Shown: piece after piece, positions 42,669 to 51,801 of the stretch | Position numbering within the stretch: position 1 is the stretch's first letter | Layout of the letters: every line of letters begins with the position of its first letter | Assembly: GCF_014192015.1 (NCBI RefSeq) | Contig: NZ_JACHXJ010000003.1 | Coordinates: 981,200-1,045,199 of the forward strand | DNA length: 64,000 nt | Direction: 5' to 3' | From: Paenibacillus rhizosphaerae | GTDB lineage: Bacteria > Bacillota > Bacilli > Paenibacillales > Paenibacillaceae | Position numbers and translations under genes: made by a program | Notes under the pieces: model-generated | What the model was told of the DNA's origin: nothing | What the model saw: the letters and a program-made list of their open reading frames with translations, nothing else | Database searches by the model: none

Positions 42669-42712
42669 AAAAACCTCAGCTTTCCTTGAAATAAGGACGG
42701 CTGAGGTTTTTA
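42669..42712 (+). terminator. Terminator of the XRE gene
   Basis: AAAAACCTCAGC pairs with GCTGAGGTTTTT across a 20-base loop, 30 bases after the XRE stop, with T-run on the plus strand and A-run upstream (possibly bidirectional, also serving the small minus-strand gene at 42871). Confidence 0.8.
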
Positions 42713-42870
42713 TGGGTTCGGTTACCGTAATTCGACCGAATCCCCTTTCGGAGCATAAGGAAGACGGCTGCTGCAGGGTGGCCTTCCTGTCTAAAATCGG
42801 AATGATAATACGTTTTCTGTCCCTCCTTGTCGTTTTATGCTTAACCTTCGGACACGATAAACGGAACTTG

Positions 42871-43026
42871 CTATTCGTTCCCCTTCTCCATCTTTTGAAC
42901 AAAGCGCTTCCAGTTGTCAGGATGAATCCCGCATTGCTCCAACACTTTCATGATGTCCAAATGGGTTTGCTCCGGAAGTTCTTGGTTGGACCGGGCCTCG
43001 GCACCGAACTTTCTCTCATCTCTCAT
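42871..43026 (-). CDS. Small hypothetical protein (51 residues), possibly SinI-like
   Basis: Reads MRDERKFGAEARSNQELPEQ, then THLDIMKVLEQCGIHPDNWK and a basic end. The ATG at 43026 has GAGGG 8 bases upstream; a longer reading from a TTG at 43164 lacks a good site. The pattern of a helix, C-G-I-H-P-x-x-W and a second helix faintly recalls the SinI anti-repressor fold, and an XRE regulator is encoded next door, but similarity is too weak to name it. Confidence 0.45.
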   Translation of the reverse strand: MRDERKFGAEARSNQELPEQTHLDIMKVLEQCGIHPDNWKRFVQKMEKGNE

Positions 43027-43228
43027 CGAAGATACCCTCGCTCCACTCAACATATTATCCAAAATGATTTCCACGGCTACTCTTTTATTGACAATGCTAC
43101 GTCTGCTCCAACTATGAATGTCAAAAATCAGCCAAGTGACTAGGTCTTTTTTATTATATCCCAAGCCTCTTCTGGATGTTGTCGTCTAATGGGACAATTG
43201 CTTTTTGAAGCAGGTTCTATTTTTGTCG

Positions 43229-43280
43229 AAAAAAATGGGCATACGATTTATGTCTCCAATTGAAAACATTTCGTATGCCC
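43229..43280 (-). terminator. Terminator of the glutamate synthase gene
   Basis: On the minus strand GGGCATACGA and TCGTATGCCC form a 10-bp stem with an inner AAATG...CATAAA fold, followed by ATTTTTTTCG. It lies 83 bases past the gltB stop. Nothing else is recognised in 43027-43362. Confidence 0.82.
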
Positions 43281-43362
43281 TTTCCAGCAAATCTTGCACA
43301 AATATGAAAATTTCAACCATGTTGATAGGAATTCTCTCTATATAACATCCCGTTTTGATGAA

Positions 43363-46300
43363 CTAGTTGTTTCCTGCTCTCGCGAGCTCACGCATGTTAG
43401 CTTCGAACGCTGCCAGCAGCGCGGCTTCGCCGCTCAGTCCATTCTCCTGAACCTTGCGGATTTGCTGTGTCATCCGCTTGTAGTCCTTCGGAATGACGCG
43501 GACAAACTGGCCGAGGCTGTTCTCCCAATCTTCCAGCACGCGCTCGCCAACGGCACTTTCCGTGTAGTTGACGTGCTTCTCGATCATGCTCTTCAATTCG
43601 GCGGCTTCCCCTGCATCTTCAACGCGCTCCAGAAGAATCATTTCCAGGTTGCAGCGGTCGATAAACGTACCCTGCGGATCATAGACGTAGGCAATGCCGC
43701 CCGACATGCCGGCGCCAAAGTTACGCCCCGTTTCCCCAAGGATGACGACGCGGCCGCCTGTCATATATTCGCATCCGTGATCGCCAACGCCTTCAACGAC
43801 GACATTCACGCCGGAGTTACGGACCGCAAAGCGTTCGCCCGCGATGCCGCGGATGTACGCTTCGCCGCTAGTCGCGCCGTAGAAAGCCGTGTTTCCGATA
43901 ATGATGTTCTCTTCGGCCTTGAACGTCGACTTCGGCGACGGCTTCACGATCAGCTTCCCGCCGGACAGCCCTTTGCCGGTGTAGTCATTCGCGTCCCCAA
44001 CCACGGTCAGCGTGATGCCCTTCGGAACGAAGGCGCCCAAGCTCTGGCCGGCCGTTCCTGTAAAGGTCAGCGAAACCGTATCTTCCGGCAGGCCGGCTGC
44101 CCCGTACTTCCGCGTGACTTCGCTGCCGAGGATCGTGCCTACGGCGCGGTCCACGTTCGTAATCGGAAGCTCGCCGGTCACTGGCGTTCCGTCTTCCAGC
44201 GCCGGTGCCGCCAATTTCAGCAGCTCGCGCATATCCAGCGTCTCTTCGAGACCATGGTTCTGGGTCTTCGTGCGGTAGCGCGTGCTTCCTTCCGGAAGCT
44301 CCGGTGTGTGCAGCAGAACGGACAAGTCGATGCCTTGCTTCTTCCAGTGGCCATTCGCCTCTTCCGCATCCAGGCAGTCCGTGCGTCCGATCATTTCTTC
44401 GATGGTACGGAAGCCAAGCTCGGCCATAATTTCACGCATATCTTCGGCCACGAATCTCATAAAGTTCACGACATGCGCCGGATCGCCCATGAAGTTCTTG
44501 CGCAGTTCCGGATTCTGGGTAGCTACCCCGACCGGGCAGGTATCCATCTGGCAGACGCGCATCATGATACAGCCAAGAGCCACGAGCGGAGCCGTGGAGA
44601 AGCCATATTCTTCGGCACCCAGCAGCGCTGCGACGGCCAAGTCGCGTCCGTTCAGCATTTTGCCGTCCGTTTCCAGGACGACGCGGTCGCGTAGGTTGTT
44701 CAGGATGAGCGTCTGGTGCGTTTCCGCAACCCCCAGCTCCCATGGAAGACCCGCATGGCGGATGGAGCCCTGCGGCGATGCGCCGGTACCGCCGTCATAT
44801 CCGCTGACGAGGATAATGTCGGCACGGCCCTTGGCTACCCCGGCCGCGATCGTTCCGACGCCAACCTCGGACACGAGCTTCACGTTGATGTTCGCGCGCG
44901 GATTGGAGTTCTTCAGATCATAAATCAGCTCCGCCAAATCCTCGATGGAGTAAATGTCATGGTGCGGCGGCGGAGAAATCAAGCCCACGCCCGGCGTAGA
45001 GCCGCGTACTTCGGCAACCCATGGATACACTTTGCGGCCCGGAAGCTGCCCGCCTTCACCCGGCTTCGCTCCCTGCGCCATCTTGATTTGAATCTCGTCG
45101 GCGTTCACCAGGTAGTTCGACGTCACGCCAAACCGGCCGGAAGCCACCTGCTTGATTGCGCTGCGGCGGGAATCGCCGTTTGCATCCGGAATGTAGCGCG
45201 CCGGATCTTCGCCGCCTTCACCGGTGTTGCTCTTGCCGCCGATGCGGTTCATCGCAATCGCGAGGCTTTCATGCGCTTCCTTACTGATGGAACCGAAGGA
45301 CATGGCACCGGTCTTGAAGCGTCTCATAATGGACTCGATCGGCTCGACTTCCTCAATCGGAACCGGAGCTCCTACCGGTTTCAGCTTCAGCAGCGAGCGG
45401 ATCGTCAGATGCTTCTCGTTTTCACCCTGAACGAGCTTCGCGTACTTCTTGTACACCTGATAATCGCCGGTGCGTACGGCCTGCTGGAGCAGGTGGATCG
45501 TCTGCGGGTTGAACAGATGCTCTTCCCCGTCCTTACGCCATTGATAGTCGCCGCCGGAATCGAGCACTTTGTCGCTTCCGTCCTTGTCGGTAAAGGCGCG
45601 GTCGTGATGGGCCAGCGCTTCGGCCGCCACTTCTTCCAGGCCGATGCCGCCAATGCGGGACGGCGTACGGGTAAAGTACTTCTCGACAAATTCCTCTTTC
45701 AGGCCGACGGCTTCAAAGATTTGCGCGCCGCGGTAGGATTGGATCGTCGAGATGCCCATTTTGGACAAAATTTTCACCACGCTCTTCGTCGCGGCTTTGA
45801 TATAGTTCTTAACGGCTTTCTCGTGCGTCACGCCGCGAAGCAGCCCCTGCTGGATCATGTCGTCCAGCGTTTCGAACGCCAGGTACGGGTTGACGGCGCT
45901 CACGCCGTAACCGAGCAGCAGCGCGTAGTGATGCACTTCACGAGGTTCGCCGGATTCGAGCAGAATGCTGACTTTGGTCCGCGTTCCCTGGCGGATCAAA
46001 TGATGATGCAGGCAGGATACGGCAAGAAGCGCCGGAATCGCCGCATTTTCTTTGTCCACGCCGCGGTCGGACAAAATCAGGATGTTGTGGCCTTTCTTGA
46101 TGACGCGGTCAGCCGCTTCGCACAATCCGTCAAGCGCCTTGCGAAGGCCTTCCGCTCCCTCATCTGCAGGGAAGAAGATCGGAATCGTCATCGACTTGAA
46201 GCCGGGACGGTGCACGTGGCGGATCTTCGCAAAATCCTCGTTCGAGAGAACCGGCGTGTCCAGACGGATCTGACGGCAGCTCTCAGGCTCCGGATGCAGC

Positions 46301-47961
46301 AGGTTGCGCTCCGGTCCGATGGTTGTTCCGGTCGCGGTGATAATCTCTTCGCGGATCGCGTCGATCGGCGGGTTGGTCACCTGCGCGAACATTTGTTTAA
46401 AGTAGTTGTACAGGCGCTGCGGCTTGTCGGACAACACCGCCAGCGGCGCGTCGTAGCCCATTGAGGCTACCGCTTCCTGGCCGGTCGAAGCCATCGGCTC
46501 CAGCACCTTGCGCAGATCCTCGAACGTATAGCCGAACGAGAGCTGCAGCTGCTGCACGTTGTCATGCTTCGGATTCGGCAGCTCCGGCGCGTCCGGAAGC
46601 TCATCCAGATTGACCAGATGCTCGTCGAGCCACTCGCGGTACGGCTGCTCGGCAGCAATCTGGGCTTTCACTTCCTCGTCGGAAATGATCCGTCCTTCCT
46701 TCGTATCCACGAGCAGCATTCTGCCCGGACGGAGACGGTCCTTGTACAGGACATCCTCAGCAGGAATGTCGAGCACGCCGGCTTCCGAAGAAAGAATGAT
46801 CAGGTCGTCCTTCGTCACATAGTAACGGGACGGGCGGAGTCCATTCCGGTCAAGGATGGCGCCGATCTGGACGCCGTCGGTGAACGCCATGGCCGCCGGT
46901 CCGTCCCACGGTTCCATCAGCGTGCTGTGGTATTCGTAGAACGCTTTTTTCGTTTCGTCCATGCTTTCATGGTTGTTCCAAGGCTCCGGCACCATCATCA
47001 TGGCGACATGAGGAAGGGAACGTCCGCTCAGGTACAGGAACTCAAACGTGTTATCGAACATGGCGGTGTCCGAACCGTCCGGATTGATGACCGGCTTGAC
47101 CTTCTCCAGGTCGTCGCCAAATATATCGCTCTTGAACAGCGACTGGCGCGCATGCATCCAGTTCACGTTGCCGCGGAGCGTGTTGATCTCCCCGTTGTGA
47201 ATCATGAAACGGTACGGGTGCGCCCGCTCCCAGCTTGGGAAAGTGTTCGTGCTGAAACGGGAGTGGACGAGGGCGATCGCCGTCTCCACCAGCTCGTTTC
47301 TCAGGTCCAGATAGAACTGCCCCACCTGATTGGTGGTCAGCATTCCTTTGTATACGATTTTCCGGCACGAAAGGCTGGAAATATAGAAGGAGTCCGCCTG
47401 CGGAGTGTCGCCATAACGGATGGCCAGCTCGGCGCGTCTGCGGATGATGTACAGCTTGCGTTCGAAGTCCATATCGTCCTTCACGTCGATGCTGCGTCCG
47501 ATGAAAATCTGCCGTACGTACGGCTTGGCTTCCTTCGCGGATTTGCCCAGCATCTCGTCAAATGTCGGAACGTCGCGGAAGCCCAGGAACTGCTGTCCTT
47601 CTTCCCGAATGATGTCGACGAGCCGGCTCTCATGAGCCTCCCGAACGGCTTCGTCGTGGGAAAGGAACAGCATGCCTACGCCGTATTGCCCCGGTTCAGG
47701 CAGTTCGAAGCCGATCCGGGCCGCTTCTTCCGCAAAAAAACGGTGAGGAATTTGCAGCATAATCCCGGCGCCGTCACCGGAATTGGGCTCGCTGCCCTGT
47801 CCGCCGCGGTGCTCCATATTCTCGAGCATCGTCAGAGCCTGGCCTACGATCTCATGGGAGGCCCGGCCTTTGATATGAGCGACGAAGCCCATGCCGCAGG
47901 CGTCTTTCTCAAACTGCGGATCATAAAGTCCCTGCTTAGGGGGAAGTACCGTATGTCTCAT
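43363..47961 (-). CDS. gltB: Glutamate synthase large (alpha) subunit
   Basis: A 1532-residue enzyme converting glutamine plus 2-oxoglutarate to two glutamates (the gene is called gltA in B. subtilis). The N-terminal class II amidotransferase begins after a short propeptide at CGMGFVAHIKGRASHEIV (catalytic Cys about residue 22). The central domain follows, then the FMN-binding synthase domain with GEGGEDPARYIPDANGD, KPGEGGQLPGRKV and GYDGGTGASP, the Fe-S cysteines in CIMMRVCQMDTCPVGVAT, and the C-terminal beta-helix GXGXG domain. The ATG at 47961 follows AAAGG by 9 bases. No gltD or gltC-like regulator is adjacent, unlike B. subtilis gltCAB. Confidence 0.96.
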   Translation of the reverse strand: MRHTVLPPKQGLYDPQFEKDACGMGFVAHIKGRASHEIVGQALTMLENMEHRGGQGSEPNSGDGAGIMLQIPHRFFAEEAARIGFELPEPGQYGVGMLFLSHDEAVREAHESRLVDIIREEGQQFLGFRDVPTFDEMLGKSAKEAKPYVRQIFIGRSIDVKDDMDFERKLYIIRRRAELAIRYGDTPQADSFYISSLSCRKIVYKGMLTTNQVGQFYLDLRNELVETAIALVHSRFSTNTFPSWERAHPYRFMIHNGEINTLRGNVNWMHARQSLFKSDIFGDDLEKVKPVINPDGSDTAMFDNTFEFLYLSGRSLPHVAMMMVPEPWNNHESMDETKKAFYEYHSTLMEPWDGPAAMAFTDGVQIGAILDRNGLRPSRYYVTKDDLIILSSEAGVLDIPAEDVLYKDRLRPGRMLLVDTKEGRIISDEEVKAQIAAEQPYREWLDEHLVNLDELPDAPELPNPKHDNVQQLQLSFGYTFEDLRKVLEPMASTGQEAVASMGYDAPLAVLSDKPQRLYNYFKQMFAQVTNPPIDAIREEIITATGTTIGPERNLLHPEPESCRQIRLDTPVLSNEDFAKIRHVHRPGFKSMTIPIFFPADEGAEGLRKALDGLCEAADRVIKKGHNILILSDRGVDKENAAIPALLAVSCLHHHLIRQGTRTKVSILLESGEPREVHHYALLLGYGVSAVNPYLAFETLDDMIQQGLLRGVTHEKAVKNYIKAATKSVVKILSKMGISTIQSYRGAQIFEAVGLKEEFVEKYFTRTPSRIGGIGLEEVAAEALAHHDRAFTDKDGSDKVLDSGGDYQWRKDGEEHLFNPQTIHLLQQAVRTGDYQVYKKYAKLVQGENEKHLTIRSLLKLKPVGAPVPIEEVEPIESIMRRFKTGAMSFGSISKEAHESLAIAMNRIGGKSNTGEGGEDPARYIPDANGDSRRSAIKQVASGRFGVTSNYLVNADEIQIKMAQGAKPGEGGQLPGRKVYPWVAEVRGSTPGVGLISPPPHHDIYSIEDLAELIYDLKNSNPRANINVKLVSEVGVGTIAAGVAKGRADIILVSGYDGGTGASPQGSIRHAGLPWELGVAETHQTLILNNLRDRVVLETDGKMLNGRDLAVAALLGAEEYGFSTAPLVALGCIMMRVCQMDTCPVGVATQNPELRKNFMGDPAHVVNFMRFVAEDMREIMAELGFRTIEEMIGRTDCLDAEEANGHWKKQGIDLSVLLHTPELPEGSTRYRTKTQNHGLEETLDMRELLKLAAPALEDGTPVTGELPITNVDRAVGTILGSEVTRKYGAAGLPEDTVSLTFTGTAGQSLGAFVPKGITLTVVGDANDYTGKGLSGGKLIVKPSPKSTFKAEENIIIGNTAFYGATSGEAYIRGIAGERFAVRNSGVNVVVEGVGDHGCEYMTGGRVVILGETGRNFGAGMSGGIAYVYDPQGTFIDRCNLEMILLERVEDAGEAAELKSMIEKHVNYTESAVGERVLEDWENSLGQFVRVIPKDYKRMTQQIRKVQENGLSGEAALLAAFEANMRELARAGNN

Positions 47962-48329
47962 GGAAAGCAACCTTTCTATCTTCAGAATAAAATAAATGCA
48001 CGTAAATCCAGATACATCAAAATAAACCAGTACGAAGACGACATTGGCTACAAGAATAATGCTTCATGCTCACTAGGGGAATGGGGTATGCGATAACGGC
48101 GGAAATCCTCGTTGCATGGGGGAATGGTTTTCTTTTTGTTATAAAACGTCGATAATTATTCAAAATGAATTGGTTATATTATTTTAACACCCACTAAACC
48201 TCTTCGCAATTTAAACTTTTTATGAATGTGATAAGAAATGTTTTGCAGTGAAGCATTAAAGCGGCATGTTGTAATTAACCTGAAAAGTGTATGATTATTC
48301 ATTTCAACTTGGTTTTTTCCAATATACAG
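47962..48329. other. AT-rich intergenic region upstream of gltB
   Basis: About 370 bases without a recognised gene, markedly AT-rich around 48120-48320. It must contain the gltB promoter, but no confident -35/-10 pair, GltC box or TnrA site (TGTNA-N7-TNACA) could be identified. Confidence 0.4.
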
Positions 48330-48366
48330 AAAAACAGCCTCCCTCATCTCAAGAGGGAAGCTGTTT
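48330..48366 (-). terminator. Terminator overlapping the end of the 48349 gene
   Basis: On the minus strand AAACAGCTTCCCTC pairs with GAGGGAGGCTGTTT, then TTTCTG. The ascending arm encodes the last five codons and the loop contains the TGA stop, so translation and termination elements share sequence. Confidence 0.85.
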
Positions 48367-48834
48367 GTCGGCGATTCCGATGGTGCCTTTGTGCTTCATG
48401 CCGCCGTTTTCGTGGAAATAGTTGCTGTACAAAAACTGCAGCCGGCTGACCCAGCGCATTTCGCTATTCATCGCGCGCAGCATCAGCTTCTGGATCTTCG
48501 GGTCCGTAGCCGTCAGCATCAGGTCCGAATAATTCCACGCGGCTTCAAGTGCATCATCAACGGTCGCTTTCAGGCCGGATACATACGCCCTGGGCGTTTC
48601 AACCTTGCTGAAGACCGGGTAGCAGCCGGTATGCTCATAATAGATACGGGTCAGCTCGGCAAGGCGGCCCTGCCGCTCCTCCTCGACCACGCGGCTGAAA
48701 TAGATCCGGTGGTCCGGGGGCGCCAGCTCCTGAAGCCTTCGTCCCTTACGGATCGCTTCGTACTCGCCCTGTACGGCTTTCTGGAGCTCGCCTGCCGGTA
48801 AATACTCGTTATGTTCACTCGTTCGGTAAAACAA
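48349..48834 (-). CDS. Conserved-looking hypothetical protein
   Basis: A 161-residue cytosolic protein, mostly helical, of no recognised family. Segments include FYRTSEHNEYLPAGELQKAV, YFSRVVEEERQGRLAELTRI and LMLRAMNSEMRWVSRLQFLY. No signal or membrane helix. I prefer the TTG at 48834, which follows a GGCGGGGG stretch; an in-frame GTG at 48915 would add 27 residues without a good site. It is followed by its own terminator and preceded by the UPF0173 gene in the same direction, 96 bases away. Confidence 0.65.
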   Translation of the reverse strand: MFYRTSEHNEYLPAGELQKAVQGEYEAIRKGRRLQELAPPDHRIYFSRVVEEERQGRLAELTRIYYEHTGCYPVFSKVETPRAYVSGLKATVDDALEAAWNYSDLMLTATDPKIQKLMLRAMNSEMRWVSRLQFLYSNYFHENGGMKHKGTIGIADKQLPS

Positions 48835-48929
48835 TCGACCCCCGCCTTTCCGATAGGCTAATGTTACGATACTGTATGCCCGGATACGGCAGGGGGTGTC
48901 ATTTGTCAGAGCCACCGCTACATCAGCGG

Positions 48930-49613
48930 TTAAATCTCAATGCTCTCTCCCGGCTTGAGCGCGTGTCCTTCAATGCCTTCCTGATGAAGACGGTCGCAGA
49001 AGAGCGTACCATTCTGATCAATGGCAGGGAAAGTGTTGTAATGCACCGGAATGACGCGGTCCGCCCGGAGCCATTTGGCTGCCAGCAGCGCATCGTCCGG
49101 TCCCATCGTCAGCACGTCGCCGATCGGCAGCGCGGCAGCGTCGATCTGATTCATTTCACCGATAAGCCGCATGTCGCCGAACAGCGCCGTATCTCCCGCA
49201 TGGAAGAACGTTTTGCCGCCCATCGTGAGCAGGATGCCTGCAGGTTCTCCGGCGTAGACCAGCGCGTCGCCGTCCTGTACCGCGGAGCTGTGGAAAGCCA
49301 GCGTGTATTTGACCTTGAACCCGTCGAACTGGTGCTGCCCCCCGATGTTCATAGCGAAGGTTTTCGCGCCCTTCTTGCGGCAGAACTCCGCCAGTTCGAA
49401 CACAGCGACAATCGGACAATCATTTGCTTTGGCGATCTCCAGCGCGTCGCCGAAATGGTCGGAGTGCCCATGGGTCAGCAGCACCGCATCCACGCGGATA
49501 TCCGCCGGCGCCATGCCCGATGCCGGATTCCCCGACAGAAACGGATCGATGATCACGCTCCGGCCGCCTTCCTCCACCACAACACAGGAATGACCATAAT
49601 ACGTAATTTTCAT
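48930..49613 (-). CDS. UPF0173 metal-dependent hydrolase (YtkL-like)
   Basis: A 227-residue metallo-beta-lactamase-fold hydrolase. It starts MKITYYGHSCVVVEEGGRSV, with the metal motif LLTHGHSDHFGDALEIAK (HxHxDH), then FFHAGDTALFGDMRLIGEMN and RADRVIPVHYNTFPAIDQNG. The UPF0173 family is widespread in Bacillota (YtkL) with unknown substrate. The ATG has GGAGGTGG upstream. Upstream of the hypothetical gene at 48834, with which it may be co-transcribed. Confidence 0.9.
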   Translation of the reverse strand: MKITYYGHSCVVVEEGGRSVIIDPFLSGNPASGMAPADIRVDAVLLTHGHSDHFGDALEIAKANDCPIVAVFELAEFCRKKGAKTFAMNIGGQHQFDGFKVKYTLAFHSSAVQDGDALVYAGEPAGILLTMGGKTFFHAGDTALFGDMRLIGEMNQIDAAALPIGDVLTMGPDDALLAAKWLRADRVIPVHYNTFPAIDQNGTLFCDRLHQEGIEGHALKPGESIEI

Positions 49614-49668
49614 ATGAACGCCACCTCCTCATTATCCTTTACCCATAAACATTTTAAACTTACGGGTT

Positions 49669-50526
49669 TTATTTGTAAAAGGAGTGGTTGCCGATCGTCT
49701 TAGCCAAGGTCCGCGTATGGTGAACCGTCAGGTCGTCGGCCAGCTTCAGCGACAGAAAATAATACGTATCATCCGAAACTTCCTTGCGTCCGTTAAGCGC
49801 CTCATTGACGGCATGAACCGAATCCTCGTTCGGCTTCACACGGTCAAAACGGCCGTTCGCCACAGGACTGAACTGATATCTCTGGTAAATGACTTTTCTA
49901 ATCGTATCGGGAAAATTGGCTGACCGCAGCCGGTTCAAGACAACGTTGGCCACTGCCACTTTGCCTTGGTACGGTTCGCCTTCGGCTTCTGCCATCACGA
50001 TTCTACGGAGCAGAAGCACGTCCTCAGCGGTTACCTTGTACTGTTTGGTCGCTTCCGACTTCTGGGAAGGACTAAGCAGTTTGGTCCGGCTGAAGAATAA
50101 CGTGGTGGGGGGATTCAGTTTTGGGTCCAGCTTCGGCTTGGCTGCAACAGCAACAGCTTTCTTCACCTTAGGCTTCGCTTGTACAGCTTGGGCCTTCTTG
50201 GCGGCAGCCGGCGTTTGTGCTGAAATCCCTTCAACAAAAAGGGGTTGATGCTTAACATTCCATTTTTTCAATAAATTTACATTCAAAAGCTGCACGGAGT
50301 TTTCCGCGGTTAACGGGTGATTTGCCCCCTGTATGGATAAATGCTGCGGGCTTGCGCCTGCTTCATCGTTCTTGCTGTATGTTACGGCCCCCAGTTGATT
50401 CGTGCTGTCGTTATACTGCATTTTGTGCATCTGCTCGTTTTGCAGCAGCATGCAAATTGCAGAGAAACACACCAGAAGCACACCGATTAGTAGTGCCATC
50501 CAGCGGTTTTGACGTAATGTGTACAT
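49669..50526 (-). CDS. Cell wall hydrolase, SleB/CwlJ family
   Basis: A 285-residue secreted or membrane-anchored peptidoglycan hydrolase. One N-terminal hydrophobic helix (WMALLIGVLLVCFSAICMLL) is followed by a ~110-residue linker rich in Ala/Lys (AKPKVKKAVAVAAKPKLDPK) and the Hydrolase_2 domain: LLLRRIVMAEAEGEPYQGKV, AVANVVLNRLRSANFPDTIR, then FSPVANGRF and VNEALNGRKEVSDDTYYFLS. The Glu in AEAEGEP is the expected catalytic residue. Family members are spore cortex-lytic enzymes or vegetative hydrolases. GGAGGAG precedes the ATG at 50526. Confidence 0.9.
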   Translation of the reverse strand: MYTLRQNRWMALLIGVLLVCFSAICMLLQNEQMHKMQYNDSTNQLGAVTYSKNDEAGASPQHLSIQGANHPLTAENSVQLLNVNLLKKWNVKHQPLFVEGISAQTPAAAKKAQAVQAKPKVKKAVAVAAKPKLDPKLNPPTTLFFSRTKLLSPSQKSEATKQYKVTAEDVLLLRRIVMAEAEGEPYQGKVAVANVVLNRLRSANFPDTIRKVIYQRYQFSPVANGRFDRVKPNEDSVHAVNEALNGRKEVSDDTYYFLSLKLADDLTVHHTRTLAKTIGNHSFYK

Positions 50527-50781
50527 GTTTCTCCTCCTATATTTCCGGCACATTCCCTCTTTAAGTAACCAAAAATACAGGTTTTGAATAACCTTTGGAA
50601 ACATTTTCAGTCAATTGCTGTATCCGAGAGCGTACAATAACTGACAAACAGGACAGTCTTTACAACACATGTTGCTTAGGAACGGCACAAACTTAATTCA
50701 CAGGATACGGCAACAAAGGGAACTCGATATTCGATCATGTGCGGAAAAATATATTCGATTTCTATTGCTATTTATTTCAAT

Positions 50782-51399
50782 CTACGAATCTTTCATTTGA
50801 ACGGCCTCTAGTATCTCATACATTGGCTTTTCGTGCAAATGTGTGGAAAAAAGTACAAATTCATCGACCTCCCAAATCAGAGGCTGATCCTTCCTGTCGG
50901 AACCGGATTTTTCTACTGTCAAAGGCGGTAAATTTGGGCCTGGAAAAGGCGATTTCCCCGCGTATTTACGGGCAATCGTGACATGGGGACGGTAAGGCCT
51001 CGCCTCTTTTGCGAACCCCAGTTCCCCCATCTCGGAGGTGACCGCTTCATAGAGCTTGTCCAGGCCGCCGGATTGGTCAATTACTCCAGCCCATAACACC
51101 CGGGGAGACTCCGCTGTCCCGAAGGTGCCGAATGCTCCAAATTCCAGTTTAAATGGATCGATTTTCAAGGAGGCCCTTTTTAAGGAATCTGCGATTTCCG
51201 GTACTCTTCCAGCCTCAGCGTCTCCCAGAAACTGGACGGTTATATGATAGTCCTCCCGGTGTGTCCATTTTTTAAAAGCGAGCTCTTTCTCGTTCCGGTG
51301 CCTCCACGTTTCCAGTAACGATCGGATCGGTTCCGGTATCCGGACTGCGACAAATAGCCTTAATGGCTTATCTTGAACTTGTTCTTTTTTCATTTCCAT
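50782..51399 (-). CDS. thpR: RNA 2',3'-cyclic phosphodiesterase (ThpR/LigT)
   Basis: A 205-residue 2H phosphoesterase that opens 2',3'-cyclic phosphates on RNA. The two HxT motifs are YHITVQFLGD and YRPHVTIARKY; the N terminus RLFVAVRIPEPIRSLLETWR is standard for the family. The segment FGTAESPRVLWAGV between them is also typical. The ATG has AAGGGG 10 bases upstream. No operon partners. Confidence 0.92.
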   Translation of the reverse strand: MEMKKEQVQDKPLRLFVAVRIPEPIRSLLETWRHRNEKELAFKKWTHREDYHITVQFLGDAEAGRVPEIADSLKRASLKIDPFKLEFGAFGTFGTAESPRVLWAGVIDQSGGLDKLYEAVTSEMGELGFAKEARPYRPHVTIARKYAGKSPFPGPNLPPLTVEKSGSDRKDQPLIWEVDEFVLFSTHLHEKPMYEILEAVQMKDS

Positions 51400-51801
51400 G
51401 CAAATACATCCCCTTTCTTTCCCTTTGCGCCGTATGCAATTCTCCTGTAAAAATTGGTACCGAAGGTATAATTCGCATGAATTCCTTCATTAATATAGTT
51501 TCACCTTTCGGGCCCATCGTCATGCAGCAACGTTACGTAAAAGCATATCCTTCAAGAGGCCGTTGGCTTGATTGCAACTCTCTTTCATTCCATTGACCTT
51601 TCGGGCGAGTCTGTTGTATATCGTTTCAAATCTGTTATCCTGAATATATTCAACGATATATAGATTGAACTAAAGTTTAGCATGGAGCTCCCTGTTATAA
51701 CGGCCCAATACGGCCTGCAGCATTCATTTCTTTAGTTTATTCTATCTAGAGTAGCAGAAACATCACATCAAGGGTACATACATGGAGGAGGCTGAAACGG
51801 T
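51400..51801. other. Intergenic region, no recognised gene
   Basis: About 400 bases between divergent thpR and the dehydrogenase gene, AT-rich toward 51640-51760. It should hold both promoters, but I could not pair a -35 with a -10 convincingly (a TATAAT at 51467-51472 has no partner). No hairpin with a T-run. Confidence 0.4.

Noticed and set aside
42712..43143. 143-codon plus-strand frame opposite the small 42871 gene
   Set aside because: Lacks a ribosome site and family resemblance; the minus-strand reading has a better start.
42871..43164. 97-codon version of the small minus-strand gene starting at TTG 43164
   Set aside because: The TTG has no usable ribosome site, whereas the ATG at 43026 has GAGGG at 8 bases; the upstream part is therefore not annotated as coding.
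44716..48096. Long plus-strand open frames (582 and 510 codons) opposite the glutamate synthase gene
   Set aside because: They lie antisense to a gene with complete family motifs, have no ribosome sites and read as Arg/His/Leu-rich noise typical of shadows in GC-rich DNA.
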